Assembly: GCA_016707005.1 (NCBI GenBank)
Contig: JADJIQ010000004.1
Span: 186,001 to 250,000 of the forward strand
Source of the DNA: Ignavibacteria bacterium
Lineage (GTDB): Bacteria; Bacteroidota; Ignavibacteria; Kapaibacteriales; Kapaibacteriaceae
Length of the DNA stretch: 64,000 nt
Direction: 5' to 3'
Positions 27,116-35,632 of the stretch are shown here, in pieces. Numbering within the stretch: position 1 is the first letter of the stretch; the number at the start of each line of letters is the position of its first letter. The position numbers and the translations under genes are program-made. The notes under the pieces are model-generated. The model saw only the letters and a list, made by a program, of their open reading frames with translations, was not told the origin of the DNA and searched no databases.

Positions 27116-27714
27116 CTGTATAGCCCCATCTCTTCGATATGATCCCGTACGGCCTTCACAGTGAGGTAGTTAATACTCTTCCCTGCTGCCACTCGGTTTC
27201 GAATATCGGTGGACGATATCTCAAGCAATGGAGCGCCGATCCATACGGGTTTACGTCCGTCAACGGTGAGTGTCTCGGTCATTCGTTCTTCCATCTCCGG
27301 AGTGAGGAGGAAGGGGCGACGTACGATACACAGCTGCGCCTCTCTGCAGATATGCTCCCATTCGCGCCACCGGACAAACTCAACGGCTTGGTCACTTCCT
27401 ATGAGAAGGCAGATCTCTGAACCCGGACGTTCTTGTGCGAAGTCACGTATGGTATCGATCGTATACGATACACCGCCACGCCGGATCTCACCATCGCTGA
27501 CATGGAACTTCGGATGCTGTACCGTTGCAAGTCTCACCATTGCAAGTCTGTCCTCCGGTGAGGCCAACGTAGCACCCCGAACCTTGAACGGCGATTGCAT
27601 TGCCGGCACAAAGACACACTCATCAAGCTCCATCTGATCGCTGAAACGATCAGCGATGATCAGATGAGCGATATGGATTGGATTGAATGAGCCGCCAATG
27701 ATGCCGATACGCAT
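27112..27714 (-). CDS. nadD: Nicotinate-nucleotide adenylyltransferase
   Basis: The 200-residue protein has the nucleotidyltransferase motif GGSFNPIHIAHL at residues 7-18 (the GxFxPxHxxH type) and the second motif ISSTDIRNRVAAG near residue 170. NadD adenylates nicotinate mononucleotide to deamido-NAD in NAD synthesis. Length is normal. It sits 12 bases after nuoF and overlaps the permease start by four bases, so NAD synthesis and an NADH-oxidising subunit share a transcript here. Confidence 0.93.
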   Translation of the reverse strand: MRIGIIGGSFNPIHIAHLIIADRFSDQMELDECVFVPAMQSPFKVRGATLASPEDRLAMVRLATVQHPKFHVSDGEIRRGGVSYTIDTIRDFAQERPGSEICLLIGSDQAVEFVRWREWEHICREAQLCIVRRPFLLTPEMEERMTETLTVDGRKPVWIGAPLLEISSTDIRNRVAAGKSINYLTVKAVRDHIEEMGLYR

Positions 27715-27726
27715 GATGGAGGTCTG

Positions 27727-29058
27727 TTACGACAACGTCTTGACAAGTGTCGATGCCGAACTGCGACGTCCATGGACAACATTCAGGGATACCAAGGAAC
27801 GGCTTGGGCGACAGCGTGCCTCGAACTCATCACGGAACTTCTCGATGAAGCCCTTCACCGGCCACGCTGCAGCGTCTCCCAGTGCACAGATCGTGTTGCC
27901 TTCAATGTTCGATGCGACGTTATAGAGCAGATCGATGTCTGATGATACCGCTTCTCCGTGATGGAAACGATGCAAGACCTTTTCCATCCAGCCGCAACCT
28001 TCTCGGCACGGAGTACACTGCCCACAGGACTCGTGATGATAGAATCTTGCGATCCGCAACGTAACGGCAACGATATCTGTGTCTTCGTCCATGACCATGA
28101 TGCCTGCAGTACCGATGTGGGTACCGATCTTCTTCAGCGATTCTTCATCCATACGAACCCCTTCGAGTTCGTCGCCGCGTAGCGGAGGCATCGATGAACC
28201 ACCAGGAATGACGGCCTTAACCTTCTTACCGCCCGGGACTCCGCCGCAAACGTTGTGGATGATGTCTGTGAGCAGGGTTCCAGTTGGGAGTTCGTACACG
28301 CCCGGCTTTACCACATGGCCGCTTACTCCGTAGAGGATCGTACCGGAATGTCCCGGCGCGCCAATGGCTGCATAGGCTTCTGCTCCCATCGAAAGGATCG
28401 CAGGAACAGTTGCAATGGTCTCAACATTATTGATCGTGGTTGGCATTCCCCAAAGCCCCTTATTCGCAGGGAATGGCGGCTTGAACCGCGGATAGGCACG
28501 ATCGCCTTCAAGCGAATTCATGAGCGAGGTTTCTTCACCGCAGATGTAGGCACCTGCCCCCTTATGAACCACGATATCGATGGTATAGTCACCACCAAAG
28601 GTCTGCTTCATCCGCTCGCCGAGGAATCCTTTTGCATAGGCTTCATCCACGGCTGTCTGCATGCATTCTACCCACTTATGATATTCACCTCGGATGTAGA
28701 TGAATGCCTTTGCAATGCCCATTGCATATCCGGCAATGAGGATGCCCTCGATCAGTTGATGAGGGTTCTGTTCAAAGATCTGACGATCCTTGAATGAACC
28801 CGGCTCCGATTCGTCACCGTTGATGGCAAGGTACTTGGGCTTCTCATTTCCCTTTGGCATGAAGGACCACTTAAGACCAGTTGGGAAGCAGGCTCCGCCA
28901 CGACCCCGAAGACCGGAACGCTTTACTTCATCCGTTACCTGGTCAGGCGTCATGGTCAATGCCTTGCGATAGGCCTTGTAACCGCCATGAGATTCATAAA
29001 CATCCACCTTGTGAATGTCCTGAATGATCGGGAGGACGATGTTGGGAGCTGCGTACAT
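27727..29058 (-). CDS. nuoF: NADH-quinone oxidoreductase subunit F (NuoF)
   Basis: I choose the ATG giving MYAAPNIVLPIIQDI (443 residues); further upstream the open frame has no homology-like features. The NADH/FMN site appears as RGRGGACFPTGLKW and GAGAYICGEETSLMNSLEG, and the N3 [4Fe-4S] site as SCGQCTPCREGC with a distal cysteine in NTICALGD. NuoF oxidises NADH and passes electrons through FMN to the complex I chain. Unusually no other nuo gene is present on either side: upstream is a response regulator, downstream nadD. The last 25 residues after FEARC are polar and not conserved-looking. Confidence 0.93.
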   Translation of the reverse strand: MYAAPNIVLPIIQDIHKVDVYESHGGYKAYRKALTMTPDQVTDEVKRSGLRGRGGACFPTGLKWSFMPKGNEKPKYLAINGDESEPGSFKDRQIFEQNPHQLIEGILIAGYAMGIAKAFIYIRGEYHKWVECMQTAVDEAYAKGFLGERMKQTFGGDYTIDIVVHKGAGAYICGEETSLMNSLEGDRAYPRFKPPFPANKGLWGMPTTINNVETIATVPAILSMGAEAYAAIGAPGHSGTILYGVSGHVVKPGVYELPTGTLLTDIIHNVCGGVPGGKKVKAVIPGGSSMPPLRGDELEGVRMDEESLKKIGTHIGTAGIMVMDEDTDIVAVTLRIARFYHHESCGQCTPCREGCGWMEKVLHRFHHGEAVSSDIDLLYNVASNIEGNTICALGDAAAWPVKGFIEKFRDEFEARCRPSRSLVSLNVVHGRRSSASTLVKTLS

Positions 29059-29122
29059 GCCTTTTCCTGAGCGATAGATGTGAAACGACCTGGCAAATAT
29101 AACGCAGAACAGGCGCTCAGAA

Positions 29123-29539
29123 TCAGCTATCGTACCGTTCGTTGTATCTATCGAGGAGCGATCGCAGCAGGTCCGTGGTGATCGGCTTTTCGAGATAGTC
29201 GGTAACGTCTCCGTAACTCTTGGCCCGCGTTTGGTCACGGTCGTCGGCCGACGAGGAGATCATGTAGATATCGATCTTCTTCGAGAGATTGGCCTTTTTT
29301 GTATGAAAGGCGTCTAGGAACTGCCAGCCGTCCATGAACGGCATGTTGATATCCAGGATCAGCATGTCCGGCAGCACGTCCGGTTCACCCGCATGGCTCT
29401 CCAAATAACCGAGAGCTTCCTCACCATCCTTGAACCATTTGAACCGAACATCACCATCGATCCGCATCAACATGCGCTCGGTAGTGAACTGGTACACGCG
29501 ATCATCGTCAACAAGGGCTATGAGGAGTGACGATGGCAT
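29123..29539 (-). CDS. Single-domain response regulator (CheY-like)
   Basis: The 138-residue product is one receiver domain: the acidic pocket DDD at residues 11-13, phospho-acceptor Asp63 in LILDINMP, a Ser-Ser pair in MISSSADD, and the conserved lysine in LEKPI. There is no output domain, so it acts by protein contact. Its ATG shares one base with the stop of the histidine kinase gene (TGATG), a strong hint that the two are partners. The target cannot be read from the context. Confidence 0.9.
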   Translation of the reverse strand: MPSSLLIALVDDDRVYQFTTERMLMRIDGDVRFKWFKDGEEALGYLESHAGEPDVLPDMLILDINMPFMDGWQFLDAFHTKKANLSKKIDIYMISSSADDRDQTRAKSYGDVTDYLEKPITTDLLRSLLDRYNERYDS

Positions 29540-31029
29540 CAGATCTCGCCTTCGTTACTCATGGGTGCAAAATTGATCCGGAAGGTTGTCCCGTTATCAA
29601 TGATGCTATGTACGGTCACACTTCCACCCATGGATTCAACGATGGTCTTTACGAGGAAAAGTCCAACTCCCCTGCCGGCAGAACCGCGGTGGAAGGATGT
29701 TCTGATCTTGAAGATCTTCTCACCGTACTTATCAAGGTCGATACCTAGTCCGTTATCGCTGATCTCCAGGAACTGACCGTTTGCGTCAGCTGATGCTGTT
29801 ATCCGAATCCGAGGCGGACGCCCAGGTGCGGCGAAGCGAATGGAATTGGTGATAAGCTGACGAATGATCGTCTCTAAGTAGGACCTTGGGTACTCGATCA
29901 CAGGGAGCGAATGGACATCGGTCGTGATCTTCGAACCAGACTCGCGGATCATGTCGCCAAGACCTTCGGCGACCTCAGTAACTACTTCTTCGATCTGCAG
30001 GCGTTCGAGATTCGGGATGTCTTCATGACGCACAATAATGGCGTTCGTGAGATCTTCCAGTGTGTCAAGCAAGAGTTTAGAACTCTCCTTTATGTGCTTG
30101 ATCGTATCCTCGGAGCTCTCTTCACTATCATCAGTACCGAGCACGTCGAGCAGCGAAACAATGTTCCCAACCGGGCCGCGCAGGTGGTGCGAGATCACAT
30201 AGGCGAATTCTTCAAGCTGATCACGCTGTTTCGTCAATTCGCTGACCAACGTACTCAGCTGAGCCTCGCGCACATGGTGCTCTGTGATATCCTGAAATGC
30301 CCCGTACACTCTCACAACTGAACCGTCCAGCACTTCGGGCATGATACTTACACGAACCCAGATATGCCGCCCAGAATACGTGATCAGCGGCAATTCGATA
30401 TCCTGACGAATGGCACTTTCGATCGCCATATTCACAGCGTCTCGTATCACTTGCCTGTAGCCTTCTGCATAGAACCCGATCGCCGACTCTACCGTTGGTT
30501 CGTAGTCATCCGGTACTTCATGGATCCTACGCGTCTCTGCAGTCCAGAACAATTCGTTCGTGGCAACTTCAAGACGCCATCCACCGACCTTGGCCATTTC
30601 ACTTGTTGCGGCCGCAACGGCATCTTGAACAACGATCTGGTCGCGTAACGCCACATATTCCGAAACGTCGCGCACGGTGGTCTGCAGTTCTATCACAGAG
30701 CCCTTCATGTCCTTTACCGGCATGGTCATCAGAACCATATGCCGCTGACCAAGACGCACCGTTCGTGGCATGAAAGGGGCTCCTCGGATCACTGCATCAC
30801 GGAACGCGGTGCCCACGAATTCTGCATCATCCGGATGGAGGAGGTCCAGAAGGTTCTTCCCTTGGACAGCAGGCATACCCAAAACAGCGGAGGCTGATGG
30901 GCTAGCAAAGTGGATCACTCCGCTGGGTGCATGCAGGAGCAAGGCTTCGTGACCGGTATCGGTCAGAAGCTTGTCGAATGTACTCGGAACGCTGGTCTGA
31001 TGTAGAAGGTTTGGCACGGGCAACAACAA
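29539..31029 (-). CDS. Cytoplasmic PAS-domain sensor histidine kinase
   Basis: The 496-residue kinase has two PAS domains (about residues 20-125 and 140-255), a HisKA region with the phospho-acceptor His281 in VISHHLRGPVGN (a second histidine replaces the usual aspartate), and a HATPase_c domain with DNGLGIDL and a G-box in GRGVGLFLVK. No transmembrane segment is visible, so the signal is cytoplasmic. The start is uncertain: TTG at 31029 begins a TTG triplet, and GTG at 31017 is an alternative; no ATG comes before the first PAS domain. It is coupled to the single-domain regulator downstream. Confidence 0.88.
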   Translation of the reverse strand: MLLPVPNLLHQTSVPSTFDKLLTDTGHEALLLHAPSGVIHFASPSASAVLGMPAVQGKNLLDLLHPDDAEFVGTAFRDAVIRGAPFMPRTVRLGQRHMVLMTMPVKDMKGSVIELQTTVRDVSEYVALRDQIVVQDAVAAATSEMAKVGGWRLEVATNELFWTAETRRIHEVPDDYEPTVESAIGFYAEGYRQVIRDAVNMAIESAIRQDIELPLITYSGRHIWVRVSIMPEVLDGSVVRVYGAFQDITEHHVREAQLSTLVSELTKQRDQLEEFAYVISHHLRGPVGNIVSLLDVLGTDDSEESSEDTIKHIKESSKLLLDTLEDLTNAIIVRHEDIPNLERLQIEEVVTEVAEGLGDMIRESGSKITTDVHSLPVIEYPRSYLETIIRQLITNSIRFAAPGRPPRIRITASADANGQFLEISDNGLGIDLDKYGEKIFKIRTSFHRGSAGRGVGLFLVKTIVESMGGSVTVHSIIDNGTTFRINFAPMSNEGEI

Positions 31030-31080
31030 AGTTGCCTCGAAGACCTGGGGGTTTCAAGTCGTGGAAGTACGTGATTCGTA

Positions 31081-31115
31081 TAGGGTTTACTACGTGAAGA
31101 TGCGTAGAAGCCCTA
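31081..31115. other. Imperfect hairpin at the end of the thiolase gene
   Basis: TAGGG-TTTA-CTACG, an eight-base loop, CGTAG-AAG-CCCTA form two five-pair stems with an internal loop. The right arm includes the thiolase stop codon. No T-tract follows on either strand, so it is not a standard intrinsic terminator; it could shield the 3' end of the mRNA. Confidence 0.3.
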
Positions 31116-32324
31116 CCCCACAGACTCTACAACGATCCCCAGTCCCTGCCCCACCCCGATGCATAGTGCTGCAGCACCATAACGCACATTCCTGCGCTTC
31201 ATTTCGCGGACGAGGTGCCCAAGGATGCGGCCTCCACTCATGCCAAGTGGGTGACCGATAGCAATGGCTCCGCCGTTGACATTGACGATCTCCGGATCCA
31301 CACCTAGCTCACGAATACATGCAAGAGACTGCGATGCGAATGCCTCGTTGATCTCAATCAACCCAAGATCTCCAACTGCCAGACCGCTTCGTTCACATGC
31401 CTTGCGGATAGCACCAACCGGGCCGATGCCCATGATCCGCGGATCTACACCCACAGCACCGGAGTGGAGGATCTTCGCGATAACTCGACCCTTGAGAATC
31501 GGTTGTGATTCAAGCCCCTTTTCACTGGCGAGGATCATCATCGAAGCACCATCATTGAGTGCCGATGAATTTCCTGCTGTAACCGTTCCGCCCTTGCGAA
31601 ACGCGGCTTTGAGTCCTGACAGTGACTCTGCCGAAGTATCTCGGCGAGGCATCTCATCGCGTGATACTACGATCGGATCTCCCTTGCGACGCGGAATTGT
31701 CACAGAAACGATCTCATCATCATAGACACCGGAATCCTGCGCTTGCACAGCTCGGGCATGAGAACGTACAGCAAAGGCATCTTGATCCTCTCGGCTGATG
31801 CTCCACCGTTCCGCGATATTCTCCGCTGTCTCGCCCATCACCTCGAGCGGAAACATTGCTTCCATCTTCGGGTTGGGATAACGCCATCCCAGAGCTGTAT
31901 CGTAGGCAGTGAGATTGCCGAATGTTGCAGCACCCGACACATTCTTTGGAAGGCTGTAGGGGGCTCTGGACATACTTTCTACACCGCCGGCAATGATGAT
32001 GTCCGCTTCATTCGAAGCGATAGCCCGCATTCCTTGGATAACGGCCTCAAGCGACGAAGCGCAAAGCCTATTCACCGTTACGCCAGGCACGGTATCCGGC
32101 AAGCCTGCCAACAATGCCACCATCCGAGCGATGTTCCGGTTATCCTCACCCGCTTGATTGGCACAACCAAGGATCACATCATCGATGGATGAAGGATCGA
32201 GACCCGTGCGCTCAACCAACACGCGCAAGAGGTCTGCGGCCATATCATCTGGTCGCACAGAGCTTAACGCTCCGCCATACTTCCCTACCGGAGTTCTGAG
32301 TGGTTCAATGATATAGGTGGTCAT
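31113..32324 (-). CDS. Acetyl-CoA C-acyltransferase (thiolase)
   Basis: The start giving MTTYIIEPLRTPVG yields 403 residues, normal for thiolases. The nucleophile is Cys88 in VNRLCASSLEA; the histidine is in GGAIAIGHPLGMSGGR and the second cysteine in ALCIGVGQG. These enzymes cleave beta-ketoacyl-CoA with CoA or run the reverse condensation. The sequence style is close to beta-ketoadipyl-CoA thiolases (PcaF/PaaJ) as well as general FadA-type enzymes, so the physiological substrate is open. It follows valS by eight bases and is probably read from the same mRNA. Confidence 0.9.
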   Translation of the reverse strand: MTTYIIEPLRTPVGKYGGALSSVRPDDMAADLLRVLVERTGLDPSSIDDVILGCANQAGEDNRNIARMVALLAGLPDTVPGVTVNRLCASSLEAVIQGMRAIASNEADIIIAGGVESMSRAPYSLPKNVSGAATFGNLTAYDTALGWRYPNPKMEAMFPLEVMGETAENIAERWSISREDQDAFAVRSHARAVQAQDSGVYDDEIVSVTIPRRKGDPIVVSRDEMPRRDTSAESLSGLKAAFRKGGTVTAGNSSALNDGASMMILASEKGLESQPILKGRVIAKILHSGAVGVDPRIMGIGPVGAIRKACERSGLAVGDLGLIEINEAFASQSLACIRELGVDPEIVNVNGGAIAIGHPLGMSGGRILGHLVREMKRRNVRYGAAALCIGVGQGLGIVVESVG

Positions 32325-32332
32325 GTTTTGGC

Positions 32333-35044
32333 TCAAAGGGATGCAAGGTTGCGTTCGATCTTTGCGATCGCATCTGACCAATCGCGCTGTTTCTGACGTT
32401 CTGCTTCTACTACCTCAAGCTTCGCATTACTCACAAACGAAGCATTGCTCAACTTCTTGTCAACTCCGGCCACGGCGTTACGCAAACGTTCAACTTCCTT
32501 CGTAAGGCGAGCGCGCTCCTTTTCCATGTCCACCTTGCCCGCTACTACCAGGAAGATCTCGATCCCGCGTACTACATCAGCAACGGATCCAGCCGGCTTT
32601 TCAACACCCGCACCTATGACCAGATCGGCACAACGACCAAGGGACGTGATCGTAGGTGCCTGTTCACGGAAGAATTCAACCATTGCGTCTGGTACGTTCA
32701 TATGTACATCAAGTCTCTCGCCCGGAGGGATCCCCATTTCAGCGCGCTGACGGCGTACGCCCTCTACGACGTTCTGAAGGACTTCGAAACGTGACTCCAC
32801 CTCGGCATCGATCTTGGAGGCATCTGCCACCGGTGCGGTGGTGGTTGAGATGGATTCCTCTGCCCCCTTATCGAACAGACCATGCCACAGCTCTTCGGTG
32901 AGGAATGGCATCACCGGATGTAGGAGCGTGATAGTGCCTTCAATGATCCGGAATGCATGTGCCAGAAGAGCCGTGCGTTGTGCGTCAGACGTGGCCTGGG
33001 CGAACTCTACCTTCACGATCTCAACGTACCAATCGCAGAAGTCTCTCCAGATAAAATCGTACAGGATCTTGGAATATTCTGTGATGCGATAATCCTGCAA
33101 TGCCTGTGTGGCAAGCTTTACAGTTGTGTTGTATCGCGATGCGATCCATCTGTCTGCAGTGGACAATTCATAGGCGTCAGCACCATCAGTATCAGCGCTA
33201 CCACCTGCGATCTCGCCCTGTTTCATCTGTAGGAAGCGACACGCGTTCCAGACCTTGTTCCCAAAGTTTCGTCCGAGCTCCATTGAAGGAACGTCTTGCG
33301 TCTTCTCGTCGATATCAAGTCGAACGTCCGAGCCCATCGGCGCTAGGTAGATCATCGTGAATCGCACAGCATCCGAGCCGTACTTCCCGATCACTTCCAA
33401 TGGATCGGGTGAGTTCCCTAGTGACTTCGAGAGTTTCCGTCCCTTGGCATCGCGTATGATGGACGTGAAGTACACATCTCGGAACGGGATCTCGTTGCGG
33501 AACTTGAGGCTGGCCATGATCATCCGTGCCACCCAGAAGAAGATGATGTCCGGTCCTGTCACCAAGAGATTCGTTGGCAGATAATACTTCATCAGCCGTT
33601 CGCTCTCGCTGTCGGCACTATTGTCATGCATTGCCGGACCGCGCCATCCCATCGTTGTCATTGGCCAAAGCCATGACGAGAACCAGGTATCTAGTACGTC
33701 CGGGTCTTGCGTGAGGACAGCCCCCTTATCAAGGCCTAGTTTTTCGATCGCTTCTTCCGATGTACGAGCTGCGGTGAAACCTCCGTCCTCTGCATAGAAC
33801 ACTGGGATGCGGTGTCCCCACCAAAGCTGACGGGAGATACACCAATCTCGAATGTTCGACATCCAGTGTTCATAGGTGCGTACCCAATGCTCAGGGTGGA
33901 TCTTGATCCGTCCGTCCACAACGGCGTCCAAGGCAGGTTTTGCAAGGGGGCTCATCCGTACGAACCACTGATCGCTCAGGTAGGGTTCAACAGCCTCACC
34001 GCCGCGTTCACTGAACCCGACGTTGTGTGTGTAGTCTTCCTTCTTTTCGAGGAGTTCTTGCTCTTCGAGTGCGGCTACGACCTTACGGCGAGCAACAAAT
34101 CGATCAAGGCCGCTGAAAACACCCGCCAGATCGTTCAGCGTGGCGTCGGCATTGATACATGATGGCATTGCGAGACCGTGACGTGTGCCGATCTCGAAGT
34201 CATTTGGATCGTGAGCCGGCGTGATCTTCACACATCCGGTACCGAATTCAGGATCTGCATAGTCGTCTGCGATGATCGGAATGGCCTGTCCTCCAAGCGG
34301 GACGATGACGTTCGTGCCGATCAGGTGTGCATACCGAGCATCCTTTGGATTGACGGCAACAGCAACATCCGCGAAGATCGTCTCTGGCCGTACAGTGGCA
34401 ACGAGAAGTGTCCCCGATCCATCCTCGAGATGGTAGCGAAGGGTATAGAGGTGCTCTTTCACCTCTTTGAAGATCACCTCTTCATCACTGAGTGCACTTT
34501 GAGCAACGGGCGACCAATTGATGATCCGCTTCCCTCTGTAGATCAGACCTTCGTCGAAGAGCGAGATGAACACGTCGCGAACAGCCTCAGTAGCATGCTC
34601 ATCCATCGTGAAGACGGTTCGATCCCAGTCGCAGGAGACGCCCAGGGTCTGAAGCTGCTTAAGAATAAAGCCGCCGTATTTCTCCTTCCACTCCCAAACC
34701 CTTCCGATGAACTGGTCACGGCCCAGGTCATGTCGGGAGACTCCCTCTTTCTTCAGTTCCTGTTCAACCTTTGTCTGCGTTGCGATCCCGGCATGATCCA
34801 GACCCGGAAACCAGCAAGATTCCTTGCCGGAAAGGCGAGCCCAACGGATGTACATATCCTGCAGCGTATTGTTCAGGATATGGCCCAAGTGCAGGATCCC
34901 CGTCACGTTTGGAGGGGGCATGAGGATCGAATACGGCTGTTTCTCCGATGGGGCAGACCTTGTGATGCCGGTACGTTGCCATACATCGTACCAATGCTGT
35001 TCAGAGGCCGATGGGGTGTAAGATTTTTCGAGGGGTGTAGACAT
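32333..35044 (-). CDS. valS: Valyl-tRNA synthetase
   Basis: The start MSTPLEKSYT gives 903 residues, the usual length. Class I signatures are HLGH at residues 52-55 in PPPNVTGILHLGH and KLSKS at 537-541. The editing domain (about 200-360), anticodon-binding domain and a C-terminal coiled-coil arm (about 840-903) that grips the tRNA are all present. It charges tRNA-Val and edits mischarged threonine. The upstream region contains a perfect inverted repeat at 35084-35101, which may control it; there is no T-box. Confidence 0.96.
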   Translation of the reverse strand: MSTPLEKSYTPSASEQHWYDVWQRTGITRSAPSEKQPYSILMPPPNVTGILHLGHILNNTLQDMYIRWARLSGKESCWFPGLDHAGIATQTKVEQELKKEGVSRHDLGRDQFIGRVWEWKEKYGGFILKQLQTLGVSCDWDRTVFTMDEHATEAVRDVFISLFDEGLIYRGKRIINWSPVAQSALSDEEVIFKEVKEHLYTLRYHLEDGSGTLLVATVRPETIFADVAVAVNPKDARYAHLIGTNVIVPLGGQAIPIIADDYADPEFGTGCVKITPAHDPNDFEIGTRHGLAMPSCINADATLNDLAGVFSGLDRFVARRKVVAALEEQELLEKKEDYTHNVGFSERGGEAVEPYLSDQWFVRMSPLAKPALDAVVDGRIKIHPEHWVRTYEHWMSNIRDWCISRQLWWGHRIPVFYAEDGGFTAARTSEEAIEKLGLDKGAVLTQDPDVLDTWFSSWLWPMTTMGWRGPAMHDNSADSESERLMKYYLPTNLLVTGPDIIFFWVARMIMASLKFRNEIPFRDVYFTSIIRDAKGRKLSKSLGNSPDPLEVIGKYGSDAVRFTMIYLAPMGSDVRLDIDEKTQDVPSMELGRNFGNKVWNACRFLQMKQGEIAGGSADTDGADAYELSTADRWIASRYNTTVKLATQALQDYRITEYSKILYDFIWRDFCDWYVEIVKVEFAQATSDAQRTALLAHAFRIIEGTITLLHPVMPFLTEELWHGLFDKGAEESISTTTAPVADASKIDAEVESRFEVLQNVVEGVRRQRAEMGIPPGERLDVHMNVPDAMVEFFREQAPTITSLGRCADLVIGAGVEKPAGSVADVVRGIEIFLVVAGKVDMEKERARLTKEVERLRNAVAGVDKKLSNASFVSNAKLEVVEAERQKQRDWSDAIAKIERNLASL

Positions 35045-35083
35045 ATCTAGTTCGGTCCATGTTCGATTTGATGGGACAGCAAA

Positions 35084-35101
35084 GATAGGAGTTCTCCTAT
35101 C
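35084..35101. promoter_or_regulatory. Perfect inverted repeat upstream of valS
   Basis: GATAGGAG-TT-CTCCTATC is a perfect palindrome with eight-base arms and a two-base centre, 40 bases upstream of the valS start. It could be an operator for valS or for the divergent lipoprotein operon, or a leader hairpin in the valS mRNA. I know no factor for this site. Confidence 0.4.
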
Positions 35102-35143
35102 AGGGTTACTGCCCCTTCTATATGGATAGATAATCGTCAATAA

Positions 35144-35175
35144 TGTGTTCCTTACGTAGTATCCCCGTATATTTG
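35144..35175 (+). promoter_or_regulatory. Promoter for the lipoprotein/LysM operon
   Basis: TATATTTG (35168-35175) is a perfect TAnnTTTG -7 box, and TGTG (35144-35147) lies 20 bases upstream in the place of the TTTG -33 box. Transcription would start near 35182 and leave an untranslated leader of about 90 bases before the ATG at 35271. Confidence 0.45.
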
Positions 35176-35259
35176 GAACATGATCAGACCGTGGGGAGTC
35201 TTATGCGGGTCTGAAATGTCAACATGGGACAATAGCAAATTCACGTATCCAGCAATTCG

Positions 35260-35267
35260 AAGGAGGA
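35260..35267 (+). promoter_or_regulatory. Strong Shine-Dalgarno site
   Basis: AAGGAGGA precedes the ATG at 35271 with the normal short spacing. Most genes in this window have no recognisable Shine-Dalgarno site, so this one points to strong initiation of the small lipoprotein gene. Confidence 0.8.
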
Positions 35268-35270
35268 CGT

Positions 35271-35609
35271 ATGAAAAAATGGAACGGCGCCGTTGTGGCA
35301 CTGGCCACAATCAGTACGGCGCTCGTACTTACGTCGTGCACCTGCAAGATCAAGGACGAGCAGCTAGCACAGATCCGTCAGCTGCGCACAGATGAAAAGC
35401 AGCTCGCGATGGATATTCAGAAGTCAGAGTCGGACCGTTCGCGCATTCAAGGCGAACTCAATAGCCGTCAAGGCGAGGTCCGGAACTGCAATCAACGCCT
35501 CTCGTTTGTCCAGGAAAAGAAGGCAAAGTGGCCGAATGTGTGGCCTGACTGGGATCCGAACGCCCCGGAACCAACACCAGAACCAGCACCAACTCCAAAA
35601 AAGAAGTAA
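35271..35609 (+). CDS. Small coiled-coil lipoprotein
   Basis: The 112-residue product has a lipoprotein signal (ALVLTSC, cysteine at residue 23) followed by about 60 residues of predicted coiled coil (QLAQIRQLRTDEKQL, KSESDRSRIQGEL) and a proline-rich tail (PEPTPEPAPTP) ending in three lysines. Size and layout recall Lpp-like or spacer lipoproteins. It is followed after 23 bases by a LysM protein that also has a coiled coil, and the pair is bounded by its own promoter and terminator. A joint structural role between outer membrane and peptidoglycan is inference. The strong Shine-Dalgarno site suggests abundance. Confidence 0.78.
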   Translation: MKKWNGAVVALATISTALVLTSCTCKIKDEQLAQIRQLRTDEKQLAMDIQKSESDRSRIQGELNSRQGEVRNCNQRLSFVQEKKAKWPNVWPDWDPNAPEPTPEPAPTPKKK

Positions 35610-35632
35610 GCCACGAAAGGACCTGAACTACT

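Noticed and set aside
31081..31115. Intrinsic terminator after the thiolase gene
   Set aside because: The stem is interrupted and no T-tract follows on either strand; kept only as a hairpin of unknown role.
34178..35050. 290-codon open frame on the plus strand opposite valS
   Set aside because: It mirrors the well-supported valS gene including its catalytic HIGH region; no independent motif, promoter or start signal is seen.
35045..35270. T-box or other riboswitch in front of valS
   Set aside because: No specifier loop or T-box sequence is present; only the short palindrome stands out.
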